Of a DNA stretch of 49,253 bases, positions 16,803 to 23,239 are shown piece by piece. Both the position numbers and the translations under genes were made by a program. Positions within the stretch are counted from its first letter, which is position 1. Every line of letters starts with the position of its first letter. The notes below the pieces were generated by a model. That model was given only the letters and a program-made list of their open reading frames with translations. It was not told the DNA's origin and searched no databases. This stretch comes from Bacteroidaceae bacterium (GTDB lineage: Bacteria; Bacteroidota; Bacteroidia; Bacteroidales; Bacteroidaceae), in the NCBI GenBank assembly GCA_017526905.1, contig JAFXQT010000058.1, positions 1 to 49,253 on the forward strand, read 5' to 3'.

Positions 16803-17903
16803 TCACTCCTCGGGGTTCTTGGAATGGTAGAAGTCCAGTGCTTCGCCGTTGATGGCGTCCTTGGTGTGCTGCATCCACACGTTGCGCACGGTGGGCAGTT
16901 CCAGCAGGCCCTTGGCAATCATGGTCTCATCGTTGCATGTGTAGCCCATGTGGCTGAAGTACATCTTCCAGCTGGTGTCTTCCACCTCGCCTTCGTCGTT
17001 GGCCTCGAATCCCTTGCCCTCTTCCCAGGCATCGTCATCGCCGGCCATGTCGTTGTGACCGTGGTCGCCGTCGATGCTCATGAGCGGGTGGCAATATACC
17101 TTACCGCTGGTGATGCCAGCAGCCTGCATGCGCTCCAGCACGTCGGTCTTGAAGTTGTCCATCATATCGACGGTGCCCACGAAGTAGTTCTTGTTGTACT
17201 TCTGCAGCGCCTCTTCCAGCTGTGTGTAGCGCACGTTGGCCTTGTAGGTGTCGTAGCTGTCGGGGTTGCCGTGGCCCATGAAAGCCACCACTCCTTCGGC
17301 AGCCTGCTTGCTGTACAGTGTGTTCAGCTGCTTGGCCACCTCGGGCACGTCGGTCTCGGCATCCTGGAGCAGGGGCACACCCAGCTTCAGTGTCACGCCG
17401 GCGAGATATTCATCGTCCAGGTCGCCGTTGCTGTTGTTGGCGAAGTCCTTGATGTAGTTGATCACGCGTGTGTATTCCTCGCCGGGAATCACCTGGAGCG
17501 ACTGCACCACGATCTCGCTGTAGCGCACGCCCTCGGCTGCGAAGGCATTCAGCCAGAAGTTGGGGGCGTAGAAGTTGCGGGGATCTACGTTCTCGCCGGC
17601 AGCGGCACGGTTGATGCAGATGGCCGATGAGAAGGAGAGGAACACGTCGTACTGCGGGAACTGCTGCTTGTAGGCGGCCACGGTGGCATCGAAGGCATCG
17701 AAAGCCTGCTGCCAGGTGCTGCCGAAAGCCACCAGCAGGATGGCCTTGTTCTGTTTCTTGTTGGCTTTGACATTCTCCGTCACGGCATCCTGGTACTTCG
17801 ACCAGTTGTTGGCGGGTGCGTCGTCGTCGTCCGAGCAAGCTACGAAGCCTGCGGAGAGAGCGATGGCTGCGAGAGCCATCATCAGCATTTTAATCTTCTT
17901 CAT
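16803..17903 (-). CDS. cbiK: Exported CbiK-type sirohydrochlorin cobaltochelatase, lipoprotein
   Basis: A 366-residue protein whose first 23 residues are a lipoprotein signal (ALSAGFVAC, lipid Cys23) followed by an acidic SDDDD. The mature part matches CbiK class II chelatases: AILLVAFGST, a histidine in VVAFMGHGNPDSY, and the signature CHPLMSIDGDHGHNDMAG with the second metal-site histidine. An acidic insertion (DDDAWEEGKGFEANDEGEVE) follows NDMAGD. Sirohydrochlorin is made in the cytoplasm, so an exported chelatase is odd; Desulfovibrio has a periplasmic CbiK. It overlaps the upstream receptor by 14 bases. Metal insertion into, or removal from, imported tetrapyrroles is an alternative role. 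Confidence 0.88.
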   Translation of the reverse strand: MKKIKMLMMALAAIALSAGFVACSDDDDAPANNWSKYQDAVTENVKANKKQNKAILLVAFGSTWQQAFDAFDATVAAYKQQFPQYDVFLSFSSAICINRAAAGENVDPRNFYAPNFWLNAFAAEGVRYSEIVVQSLQVIPGEEYTRVINYIKDFANNSNGDLDDEYLAGVTLKLGVPLLQDAETDVPEVAKQLNTLYSKQAAEGVVAFMGHGNPDSYDTYKANVRYTQLEEALQKYNKNYFVGTVDMMDNFKTDVLERMQAAGITSGKVYCHPLMSIDGDHGHNDMAGDDDAWEEGKGFEANDEGEVEDTSWKMYFSHMGYTCNDETMIAKGLLELPTVRNVWMQHTKDAINGEALDFYHSKNPEE

Positions 17904-20031
17904 TGTTGGTTTGTTTAGAAGGGTTAGATATGTTTTTGAATGTTGCTTTTCCTTGGCTGAAGCGGAGGGTGGCGGCGGCATAGACGGTGCGTCCGGGCGT
18001 GGTGGTGCCCAGGTGGCGTCCGTGCGGCGTGCGGTCCACATAGTTCAGCAGGTTGTCCATGCCGGCTTCCAGGCGTAGGCTGAGTCCACGCCGGCTGATG
18101 GCGCGGCACTGCACGTCGTGGGTGCTGCTGAGGCGCCAGATGTGGTAGGCCCGTCCGTTGCCGTCCAGCTGGTAGTAGCGCTTGGACGATGCGCGGCCAT
18201 ACAGGCCCAGGCCCAGGCGGTAGGGGCGGCGGAAGCGGTGGGTCCAGGTGGCAAAGCAGTTGGCCTTGTGGTGGGCCATGCCGTCTATGACCACGTGCTG
18301 CATCCGCTCGTGCTCGCTGTCGTAGGCGTTGGCATCGGTGTCCAAGTAGCTGTAGCTGCCGCCCACGCTCCAGTCCCGCCTGTTGTAGCGAATGTTTAAA
18401 TCCACGCCCAGCGTGCGTGCGTTCTCCAGGTTCTGGTACTGGCGAGTCTTGTGCAGCTCGTACTGCAGCTGGTACTCCTCGGGGGCGCGGTAGTTGGGTA
18501 TGGTCACCAGGTTGATCATGTCCGTCACCTTGTTTATGTATCCCGAGACGGACACCGACAGTCCTCCCACGCTCACCTCGGCGCTCAGGGAGCCGTAGTT
18601 GCTGGTCTGCGGCCGCAGGTCGGCATTGCCCAGATAGAGGTAGGTGCCGTTCATCTCGCGCACGTAGCGGTAGTGCTGCTCCTTGGGCGTGGGTGTCTTG
18701 AAGCCTTGCGACCATGCCGCGCGCAGCCGCAGCCACTGGGTGGGGCTGAGCATGGCCGAGAGTTTGGGTGTGAGGTGCAGTCCGAACTGCCCGTTATGAT
18801 CCAGACGCAGGCCTCCGGTCAGCTGCAACAGCCGGCAGGGCGCGTATTCGTCCTGCACATACAGGGCTTCAGTATGGTCCGTCACCGTGCCGTCGTGGTC
18901 CACCCGCATCGGGGCGTGCAGCCAGTCGTGGCGCACCTCCATGCCGGCGCTCAGGCGGTTGCCGGCCGGCAGTCCGAACACCCCCTTCAGGTGGCCCATG
19001 GTGCGGCGCTGGTCGCTCTGCAGGTTGGTCTGTCTGGGGAAGTAGGGGAAGTAGTGTGTGAAGTGCCCGTAGGGGTCGTAGCCATCCACCAGCGTCGTGT
19101 CCGTGAACACGTAGTAGTAGGCGTGGCGGTTCCAGTCTATGTCCAGCGTCAGCACGGCCTGGTCCGAAGGTGTCCACTTGGCGCCCACCGCTGCCGCCTG
19201 GTTGCGGTATTGCAGGTCGTACGTCTTGACGTCCACCGCGGCATAGCGGCCCGAGGGGCGGTAGATACGCTTGCGGTAGATGCTGCCTTCGGCATACAGC
19301 TCCAGCCCGGGCTGAGGGGTGTAGGTGAGGCGTTCGGCCAGCTGCCAGTTGGTGTGGCGGTTCACGGTCTTGTTGCGCGAGTCGGTGATGAGGAACTCCG
19401 TCTGCCGCGGATCCTCGGTGCCCGTATTCTGCCAGCCGTCCGAGTGCTGCAGCTGGAAGTTGGTCAGCGAGGAGAACTTGCCCCAGGCCAGGCCCACGGC
19501 ATTGTGCTGGCGCAGGTCGCCGTAGCTGCCGCCGCGGGTGGTGTTCTCCAGCAGCGTGCCTTCGCGGTCGTACTTGCGGGTGATGATATTGATCACGCCC
19601 GCAATGGCATCCGAGCCATACAGCGCCGAGGCGGCGCCCTTGACAATCTCGATGCGTTCTATGCGTGCGGGGTCGATGAGGCCCAGGTCGTTCTGGCCCC
19701 CGTTGTCGCCGTGCAGCCGCTTGCCGTCCACCAGGATGAGGATATAGGCGTTGCCCAGCCCGTTCATCTGCATCTGGCTGCCCATGTCATCCTCGTTGAA
19801 GGCGAAGCTGGCCGCCAGTCCGCCCAGGATCTCCTCCAGGCTGCGGCCGCCGTAGGCCTCCAGGTCGCGGCGCGAGATCACCTCCGTCTGCACCGGCACA
19901 TCCTTCAGCCGGTAGTGCGTGCCGGTGGCCGTCACGACCACTTCCGTCAGCGTGTCGCCGACCTCCTGGCCGTATGCACAAAGCACACAGAGCGCCATGC
20001 AGGCGCACAGAACAGTCTGTTTGGCAGTCAT
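17890..20031 (-). CDS. btuB: TonB-dependent outer-membrane receptor, first gene of the B12 operon
   Basis: A 713-residue receptor with a signal peptide ending near CAYGQ, a TonB-box-like LTEVVVTATGTHY, and a plug with SLEEILGG and GAASALYGSDAIAGVINIIT. The barrel carries many aromatic-rich strands and LLNYVDRTPHGRHLGTTTPG near the end. It is the first gene after the cobalamin riboswitch, which makes a corrinoid the best ligand guess. Its stop overlaps the cbiK start by 14 bases, tying the receptor to the exported chelatase, so cobalt- or tetrapyrrole-related cargo is also possible. The last ~20 residues after the aromatic strand are an unusual polar tail. Confidence 0.87.
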   Translation of the reverse strand: MTAKQTVLCACMALCVLCAYGQEVGDTLTEVVVTATGTHYRLKDVPVQTEVISRRDLEAYGGRSLEEILGGLAASFAFNEDDMGSQMQMNGLGNAYILILVDGKRLHGDNGGQNDLGLIDPARIERIEIVKGAASALYGSDAIAGVINIITRKYDREGTLLENTTRGGSYGDLRQHNAVGLAWGKFSSLTNFQLQHSDGWQNTGTEDPRQTEFLITDSRNKTVNRHTNWQLAERLTYTPQPGLELYAEGSIYRKRIYRPSGRYAAVDVKTYDLQYRNQAAAVGAKWTPSDQAVLTLDIDWNRHAYYYVFTDTTLVDGYDPYGHFTHYFPYFPRQTNLQSDQRRTMGHLKGVFGLPAGNRLSAGMEVRHDWLHAPMRVDHDGTVTDHTEALYVQDEYAPCRLLQLTGGLRLDHNGQFGLHLTPKLSAMLSPTQWLRLRAAWSQGFKTPTPKEQHYRYVREMNGTYLYLGNADLRPQTSNYGSLSAEVSVGGLSVSVSGYINKVTDMINLVTIPNYRAPEEYQLQYELHKTRQYQNLENARTLGVDLNIRYNRRDWSVGGSYSYLDTDANAYDSEHERMQHVVIDGMAHHKANCFATWTHRFRRPYRLGLGLYGRASSKRYYQLDGNGRAYHIWRLSSTHDVQCRAISRRGLSLRLEAGMDNLLNYVDRTPHGRHLGTTTPGRTVYAAATLRFSQGKATFKNISNPSKQTNNEED

Positions 20032-20084
20032 CTTGATTTCAGCCGCCCCTATCCTGGGAGCATTTGAGGGTTGTTGTAGTCAGA

Positions 20085-20245
20085 TGTGGCAGGTCTTCTG
20101 GCTTTCCACTCCGGACTGGTGTCTTCCCGCTTGCGCAGTGACTTGATTACCAGCCCACAAATAACGTGGATTACAGCTGCAGGAACAGCTCAGGTTTTGC
20201 ACCTGATTCCCTTGCACAGGCACACGCTCAGGGCGCGGCCCGTTA
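20085..20245 (-). promoter_or_regulatory. Cobalamin (AdoCbl-type) riboswitch
   Basis: On the minus strand the leader contains the B12 box AGCCAGAAGACCTGCC (20088-20103). Upstream are the core segments AAGGGAATCAGGTG (about 20199-20212) with AAACCTGAGCTG, and GCGCAAGCGGGAAGAC before GAGTGG. These are the conserved J- and P-stem sequences of the cobalamin riboswitch. It sits 54 bases ahead of the receptor ATG at 20031 and so should shut off receptor and synthesis genes when cobalamin is plentiful. No intrinsic terminator is obvious after it, so control of translation initiation is likely. Confidence 0.95.
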
Positions 20246-20257
20246 CCAAATCGGCGG

Positions 20258-20289
20258 CAAAGGTAACAGATTTCCCTGTCATGCCCAAA
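20258..20289 (-). promoter_or_regulatory. Promoter of the B12 operon
   Basis: Minus strand: -7 TACCTTTG at 20258-20265 and -33 TTTG at 20286-20289, separated by 20 bases. This is the best-formed Bacteroidota promoter in the window. Predicted transcription starts about 20250, just ahead of the riboswitch. Confidence 0.75.
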
Positions 20290-20307
20290 TTTTCTGCCCC
20301 CAAAATG

Positions 20308-20336
20308 TTGCGCGTCCACTTTTTTCCCTATCTTTG
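20308..20336 (+). promoter_or_regulatory. Divergent promoter toward yccF
   Basis: TTG at 20308-20310 and TATCTTTG at 20329-20336 with an 18-base spacer, back to back with the B12 promoter. The first credible gene downstream is yccF at 20693, which would give a ~350-base leader filled with repeats. That stretch contains no convincing gene. Confidence 0.5.
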
Positions 20337-20418
20337 CCCCGGCGAGCATAAGGAAAAAAGAAAGGAGGCCCCCTATGATCCCCCAAGGGGGATGAGGGAG
20401 ATGAAATATGAAACTTGC

Positions 20419-20519
20419 CTCCAGCTCGAACGAGTGTCCCCCACCGGGGGACTACAGGGGGCCTGCCTCTCTCCAGCTCGAACGAGCGTCCCCCCACCGG
20501 GGGACCACAGGGGGCCCCT
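20419..20519. repeat. Two tandem ~52-base GC-rich repeats
   Basis: Two units beginning CTCCAGCTCGAACGAG at 20419 and 20471, each followed by a CCCCACCGGGGG palindrome and a CACAGGGGG tail. A related TCCCCCAAGGGGGA palindrome lies at about 20379-20392. They fill the yccF leader together with palindromic element copy 1. Confidence 0.7.
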
Positions 20520-20525
20520 CCTCTC

Positions 20526-20648
20526 TCCCCCTTTCAAGGAGGGGGCAGTTACTCCCGAAGCGTGAGTGCACGCAATGGCGTCTGCCCACTCCCCCTCCTT
20601 GAAAGGGAGGGGGTCGGGGGGTGAGTCTGAGAGGTCGGGGGGTGAGTC
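20526..20648. repeat. Palindromic element, copy 1 (left end truncated)
   Basis: Arms CCCCCTTTCAAGGAGGGGG and CCCCCTCCTTGAAAGGGAGG flank a ~45-base core containing GCGTGAGTGCACGC, which is a perfect 5-bp hairpin in this copy. The right tail (GTCGGGGGGTGAGTCT) is duplicated. The left terminal repeat present in copies 2 and 3 is missing here. It lies just upstream of yccF. Confidence 0.8.
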
Positions 20649-20692
20649 TTTTTTTATTTTTATTATTTATTAACCCTAAACCATTTTGTATT

Positions 20693-21061
20693 ATGAAAAT
20701 CCTTGGAAACATCATCTGGGTAGTGTTCGGCGGCCTGTTCTTGGCCATCCAGTACTTCATCAGCAGCCTGCTGCTGATGATCACCATCATCGGCATCCCC
20801 TTCGGCGTGCAAACCATGAAGCTGGCCGGCCTGGCCCTGTGGCCCTTCGGCAAAGAGGTGCGCACAAAGGAGCAGGGCACCGGTTGCCTCAGCACGGGCA
20901 TGAACCTGCTGTGGATTATCCTGGGCGGCTGGCTCATTGCCTTGGAGCATGCCTTCATCGGCATTATCTTCTTCATCACCATCATCGGCATCCCCTTCGG
21001 CAAGCAGCACTTCAAGCTGGCCGCCATCGCCCTGACGCCCTTCGGCCGCGAGGTGGTGTAA
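20693..21061 (+). CDS. yccF: YccF-domain inner-membrane protein
   Basis: A 122-residue membrane protein with two tandem YccF repeats: ITIIGIPFGVQTMKLAGLAL at residues 30-49 and ITIIGIPFGKQHFKLAAIAL at 95-114. Each is preceded by a hydrophobic helix (NIIWVVFGGLFLAIQ, NLLWIILGGWLIALE). The function of the family is not established. The ATG at 20693 begins at the family start; upstream codons in the same frame encode T-rich leader. It stands alone between repeat blocks on the plus strand. Confidence 0.9.
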   Translation: MKILGNIIWVVFGGLFLAIQYFISSLLLMITIIGIPFGVQTMKLAGLALWPFGKEVRTKEQGTGCLSTGMNLLWIILGGWLIALEHAFIGIIFFITIIGIPFGKQHFKLAAIALTPFGREVV

Positions 21062-21238
21062 GGGGAGGGAGCAGCATGCCCTGCAGGGGGCGGGAGCTCG
21101 GTGCAGTCCCTGACACATGTCCCTATCAACCTGCCAGCCCGTGCCTTCTAAATGAAGACACGGGCTGGCTGTTTTACGGTGTGAGGGGGGGGGATTCATG
21201 GAAAAAAGGGGGGTTGGGTGAAACAGGAAGCAGCAAAA

Positions 21239-21271
21239 TTTGCATGGCTCAGGAAAAAGTGCGTACCTTTG
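21239..21271 (+). promoter_or_regulatory. Promoter ahead of a small ORF
   Basis: TTTG at 21239-21242 and TACCTTTG at 21264-21271 with a 21-base spacer, a near-consensus Bacteroidota promoter on the plus strand. The next plausible start is the ATG at 21315. Confidence 0.65.
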
Positions 21272-21314
21272 CAGATGATTTACCTATGTTACGTTTCACG
21301 AAAACACTTTCAGG

Positions 21315-21587
21315 ATGATGATTTGCAAACTGACTACAACAGACATGGAGCGGCTGTGGCTGACATGCACGGACACAGCGCATGCACATGCACAGCTGGC
21401 GCTGCAGGAGGCACGGCTGCTGTTTGACGAAGAGAGGCGTTCGCACCGGGAACTGCCAAAGCGGTGGGCTGGCTGGCTGCTGAAATTGGCCCAACAGTCC
21501 CCGGACACGGACTCCTCGGACTCACCCCCTGCCCTGCCGGGCATCCCCCTCCCTTTCAAGGAGGGGGCAGTTACTTCCGAAGCTTGA
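21315..21587 (+). CDS. Small hypothetical protein running into a repeat element
   Basis: A 90-residue frame 44 bases after a good promoter. I do not recognise it. Residues ~8-62 form a likely amphipathic helix rich in Ala, Leu, Glu and Arg (MERLWLTCTDTAHAHAQLAL, then EEARLLFDEERR-like sequence). From about residue 68 the codons come from palindromic element copy 2 (PPALPGIPLPFKEGAVTSEA), so the original C-terminus has probably been replaced. It could be a small regulator truncated by the element, or a chance frame; the strong promoter and sensible composition favour a real gene. Confidence 0.4.
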   Translation: MMICKLTTTDMERLWLTCTDTAHAHAQLALQEARLLFDEERRSHRELPKRWAGWLLKLAQQSPDTDSSDSPPALPGIPLPFKEGAVTSEA

Positions 21588-21648
21588 GTGTACGCAATGG
21601 CGTCTGCCAGCTCCCCTCCTTGAAAGGGAGGGGGTTGGGGGTGAGTCC
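21518..21648. repeat. Palindromic MITE-like element, copy 2 (complete)
   Basis: 131 bases bounded by the inverted terminal repeats GGACTCACCCC (21518-21528) and GGGGTGAGTCC (21638-21648). Inside are arms CCCCCTCCCTTTCAAGGAGG and its complement around a core with GCTTGAGTGTACGC. It carries no gene of its own and overlaps the end of the small ORF at 21315. No target duplication is obvious. Confidence 0.85.
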
Positions 21649-21675
21649 TTGTCGTCGGTTTGATTACCTGCTTGT

Positions 21676-22338
21676 TTACAATTTCTCGCCGAAGGCCAGG
21701 TCGCCGGCATCGCCCAGGCCGGGCACGATGTAGGAGCGCTGGTTCAGTTCGGGGTCGATGGCGGCGCACCAGAGGGTGATGTCGTCGCGCTGGCCGAACA
21801 CGTCGGTGAGGTGCTGTACGCCCTGCTGCGAGGCGATGACGCACACCAGGTGGGTGTGGGCGGGGATGCCGCGGGTGCAGAAGGCCTGGAAGGCCAGTTC
21901 CATGCTCTCGCCGGTGGCCAGCATGGGGTCCACCAGCAGCAGGGTGCGGCCGTTGAGGTCGGGCGTGGCAATGTACTCTATCTGCACGTCCACCTGCCGG
22001 CACTCCTTGTCCTTGTAGTAGCGGTAGGCCGAGACGAAGGCGTTGTCGGCGCGGTCGAACACGTTGAGGAAGCCCGTGTGCAGCGGCAGGCCGGCACGGA
22101 ACACGGTGCCGATGACCAAGCGGTCGTCGGGCGTGTTGACGGTGGCGGTGCCCAGGGGGGTCTGCACCTGTTTGCGGCTGTAGGTGAGTGTCTTGCTCAC
22201 CTCGAAGGCCATCAGCTCGCCTATACGCTCCAGATTACGGCGGAAGCGCTGGCGGTCCTGCTGGATCTGCACATCGCGCAACTCGGCCACGTACTGGTTG
22301 ATGATGGTGGATTGCTGTGAGAAATCGATGATGTTCAT
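21676..22338 (-). CDS. upp: Uracil phosphoribosyltransferase
   Basis: A 220-residue salvage enzyme converting uracil and PRPP to UMP. Family marks are the N-terminal ISFSQQ-like segment (MNIIDFSQQS), RAGLPLHTGFLNVFDRADN, the PRPP-binding LLLVDPMLATGESM near residue 130, and the C-terminal YIVPGLGDAGDLAFG. It starts 8 bases after the lipoprotein stop and belongs to the minus-strand set that also holds pyrE, so both routes to UMP are linked here. Length is typical. Confidence 0.95.
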   Translation of the reverse strand: MNIIDFSQQSTIINQYVAELRDVQIQQDRQRFRRNLERIGELMAFEVSKTLTYSRKQVQTPLGTATVNTPDDRLVIGTVFRAGLPLHTGFLNVFDRADNAFVSAYRYYKDKECRQVDVQIEYIATPDLNGRTLLLVDPMLATGESMELAFQAFCTRGIPAHTHLVCVIASQQGVQHLTDVFGQRDDITLWCAAIDPELNQRSYIVPGLGDAGDLAFGEKL

Positions 22339-22346
22339 TGTTTATT

Positions 22347-23186
22347 TCACCTATTACTTATAGTTAGTCTGTTGTTCATCTGCTCATAATAGACGCGGTA
22401 GCGCAGCAGCGACACGCCGGTGGTGTCGGAGCTGACCATGCCCAGGTTGTTCAGGTCGTAGGTGCGTGTGCAGCGTGTGCAGCGTGCCGTTCCGCCCACA
22501 CCGAGGGCGAGACGGCGGGTGATGCCGAGGTCGCGATAGCAGTTGGGGCAGCACAGGTCGAAGCATACCACGCGCGGAGTGTCGTAGCCCATCTCCGGCA
22601 TGTTGGGCAGGCCCACGATGAAGCCGTCCAGCCCGAGGCGGGCTGACACGCTCTGGTCTATGGCCGTGAGCGCCACGCGGGTGCTGCCCTTGGTGTTGGA
22701 AAACACATAGTAGTCGCCGCTGGGGGTGATGGTGCAGAACTCGCCCATGTTGTTCAGAGCGGTGTTCAGCTGGGGGGCCTGCGTAACGGGCCAGAACACG
22801 AACTGGGCGGGGTAGCTGCTGTACAGATGCTCGGCCTTTTGGCAACTCGACAGGAGCAAAATGAGGGCACAGGTAAAACACGAAAAACACGAAAAAACAC
22901 GAAAAACACGAAAACCAGCAGACCCAGCGGACTCAGCAGACTCAACAGGCCAAATGGACTCAACGGCCCCAGCAGACCCAATGGACCCGACGGACTCACC
23001 CCCTGCCCTGCCGGGCATCCCCCTCCCTTTCAAGGAGGGGGCAGTTACTTCCGAAGTTTGAGTGTACGCAATGGCGTCTGCCAGCTCCCCCTCCTTGAAA
23101 GGGAGGGGGTTGGGGGGTGAGTCTTTCCCCCTCCTTGAAAGGGAGGGGGTTAGGGGGTGAGTCTGAGGGTGGTTCTGTAGTCCCAT
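22347..23186 (-). CDS. Conserved Bacteroidales-type lipoprotein with zinc-ribbon-like cysteines; start codon lost or repeat-derived
   Basis: The credible protein begins at the hydrophobic stretch CALILLLSSCQK (lipobox SSC) and continues for ~170 residues: MGEFCTITPSGDYYVFSNTK, GFIVGLPNMPEMGYDTPRVV, then CFDLCCPNC and CTRCTRTYDLNN, a four-cysteine zinc-ribbon-like arrangement. I believe similar lipoproteins of unknown function occur in other Bacteroidales. No ATG, GTG or TTG stands at a sensible place before the signal peptide. The frame instead stays open through a TTTTTCGTG array, 9-15-base repeats and a palindromic element to an ATG at 23186. Either an unusual start is used, the long repeat-encoded form is made, or the gene is damaged. 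Confidence 0.6.
   Translation of the reverse strand: MGLQNHPQTHPLTPSLSRRGKDSPPNPLPFKEGELADAIAYTQTSEVTAPSLKGRGMPGRAGGESVGSIGSAGAVESIWPVESAESAGSAGFRVFRVFSCFSCFTCALILLLSSCQKAEHLYSSYPAQFVFWPVTQAPQLNTALNNMGEFCTITPSGDYYVFSNTKGSTRVALTAIDQSVSARLGLDGFIVGLPNMPEMGYDTPRVVCFDLCCPNCYRDLGITRRLALGVGGTARCTRCTRTYDLNNLGMVSSDTTGVSLLRYRVYYEQMNNRLTISNR
22875..22915. repeat. CGAAAAACA tandem array (left)
   Basis: Four to five copies of a ~10-base unit (ACACGAAAAA) immediately upstream of the lipoprotein signal-peptide region on its transcribed strand. It is the inverse of the array at 23196-23237. Confidence 0.75.
22992..23164. repeat. Palindromic MITE-like element, copy 3 plus an extra right half
   Basis: Left terminal repeat GGACTCACCCC at 22992-23002 and right repeat GGGGTGAGTCT at 23114-23124. 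The arms are as in copy 2, around a core with GTTTGAGTGTACGC. A second right half (CCCCCTCCTTGAAAGGGAGG then a GGGGGTGAGTCT tail) follows to about 23164. The lipoprotein frame is open across it. Confidence 0.85.
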
Positions 23187-23195
23187 GGTGGCAGG

Positions 23196-23237
23196 GTTTT
23201 CGTGTTTTTCGTTTTTTTTCGTGTCTTTCGTGTTTTT
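23196..23237. repeat. TTTTTCGTG tandem array (right)
   Basis: Units of TTTTCGTG/TTTTTCGTG in the opposite orientation to 22875-22915, directly after the argH stop. The pair brackets copy 3 of the palindromic element. Confidence 0.75.
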
Positions 23238-23239
23238 CC

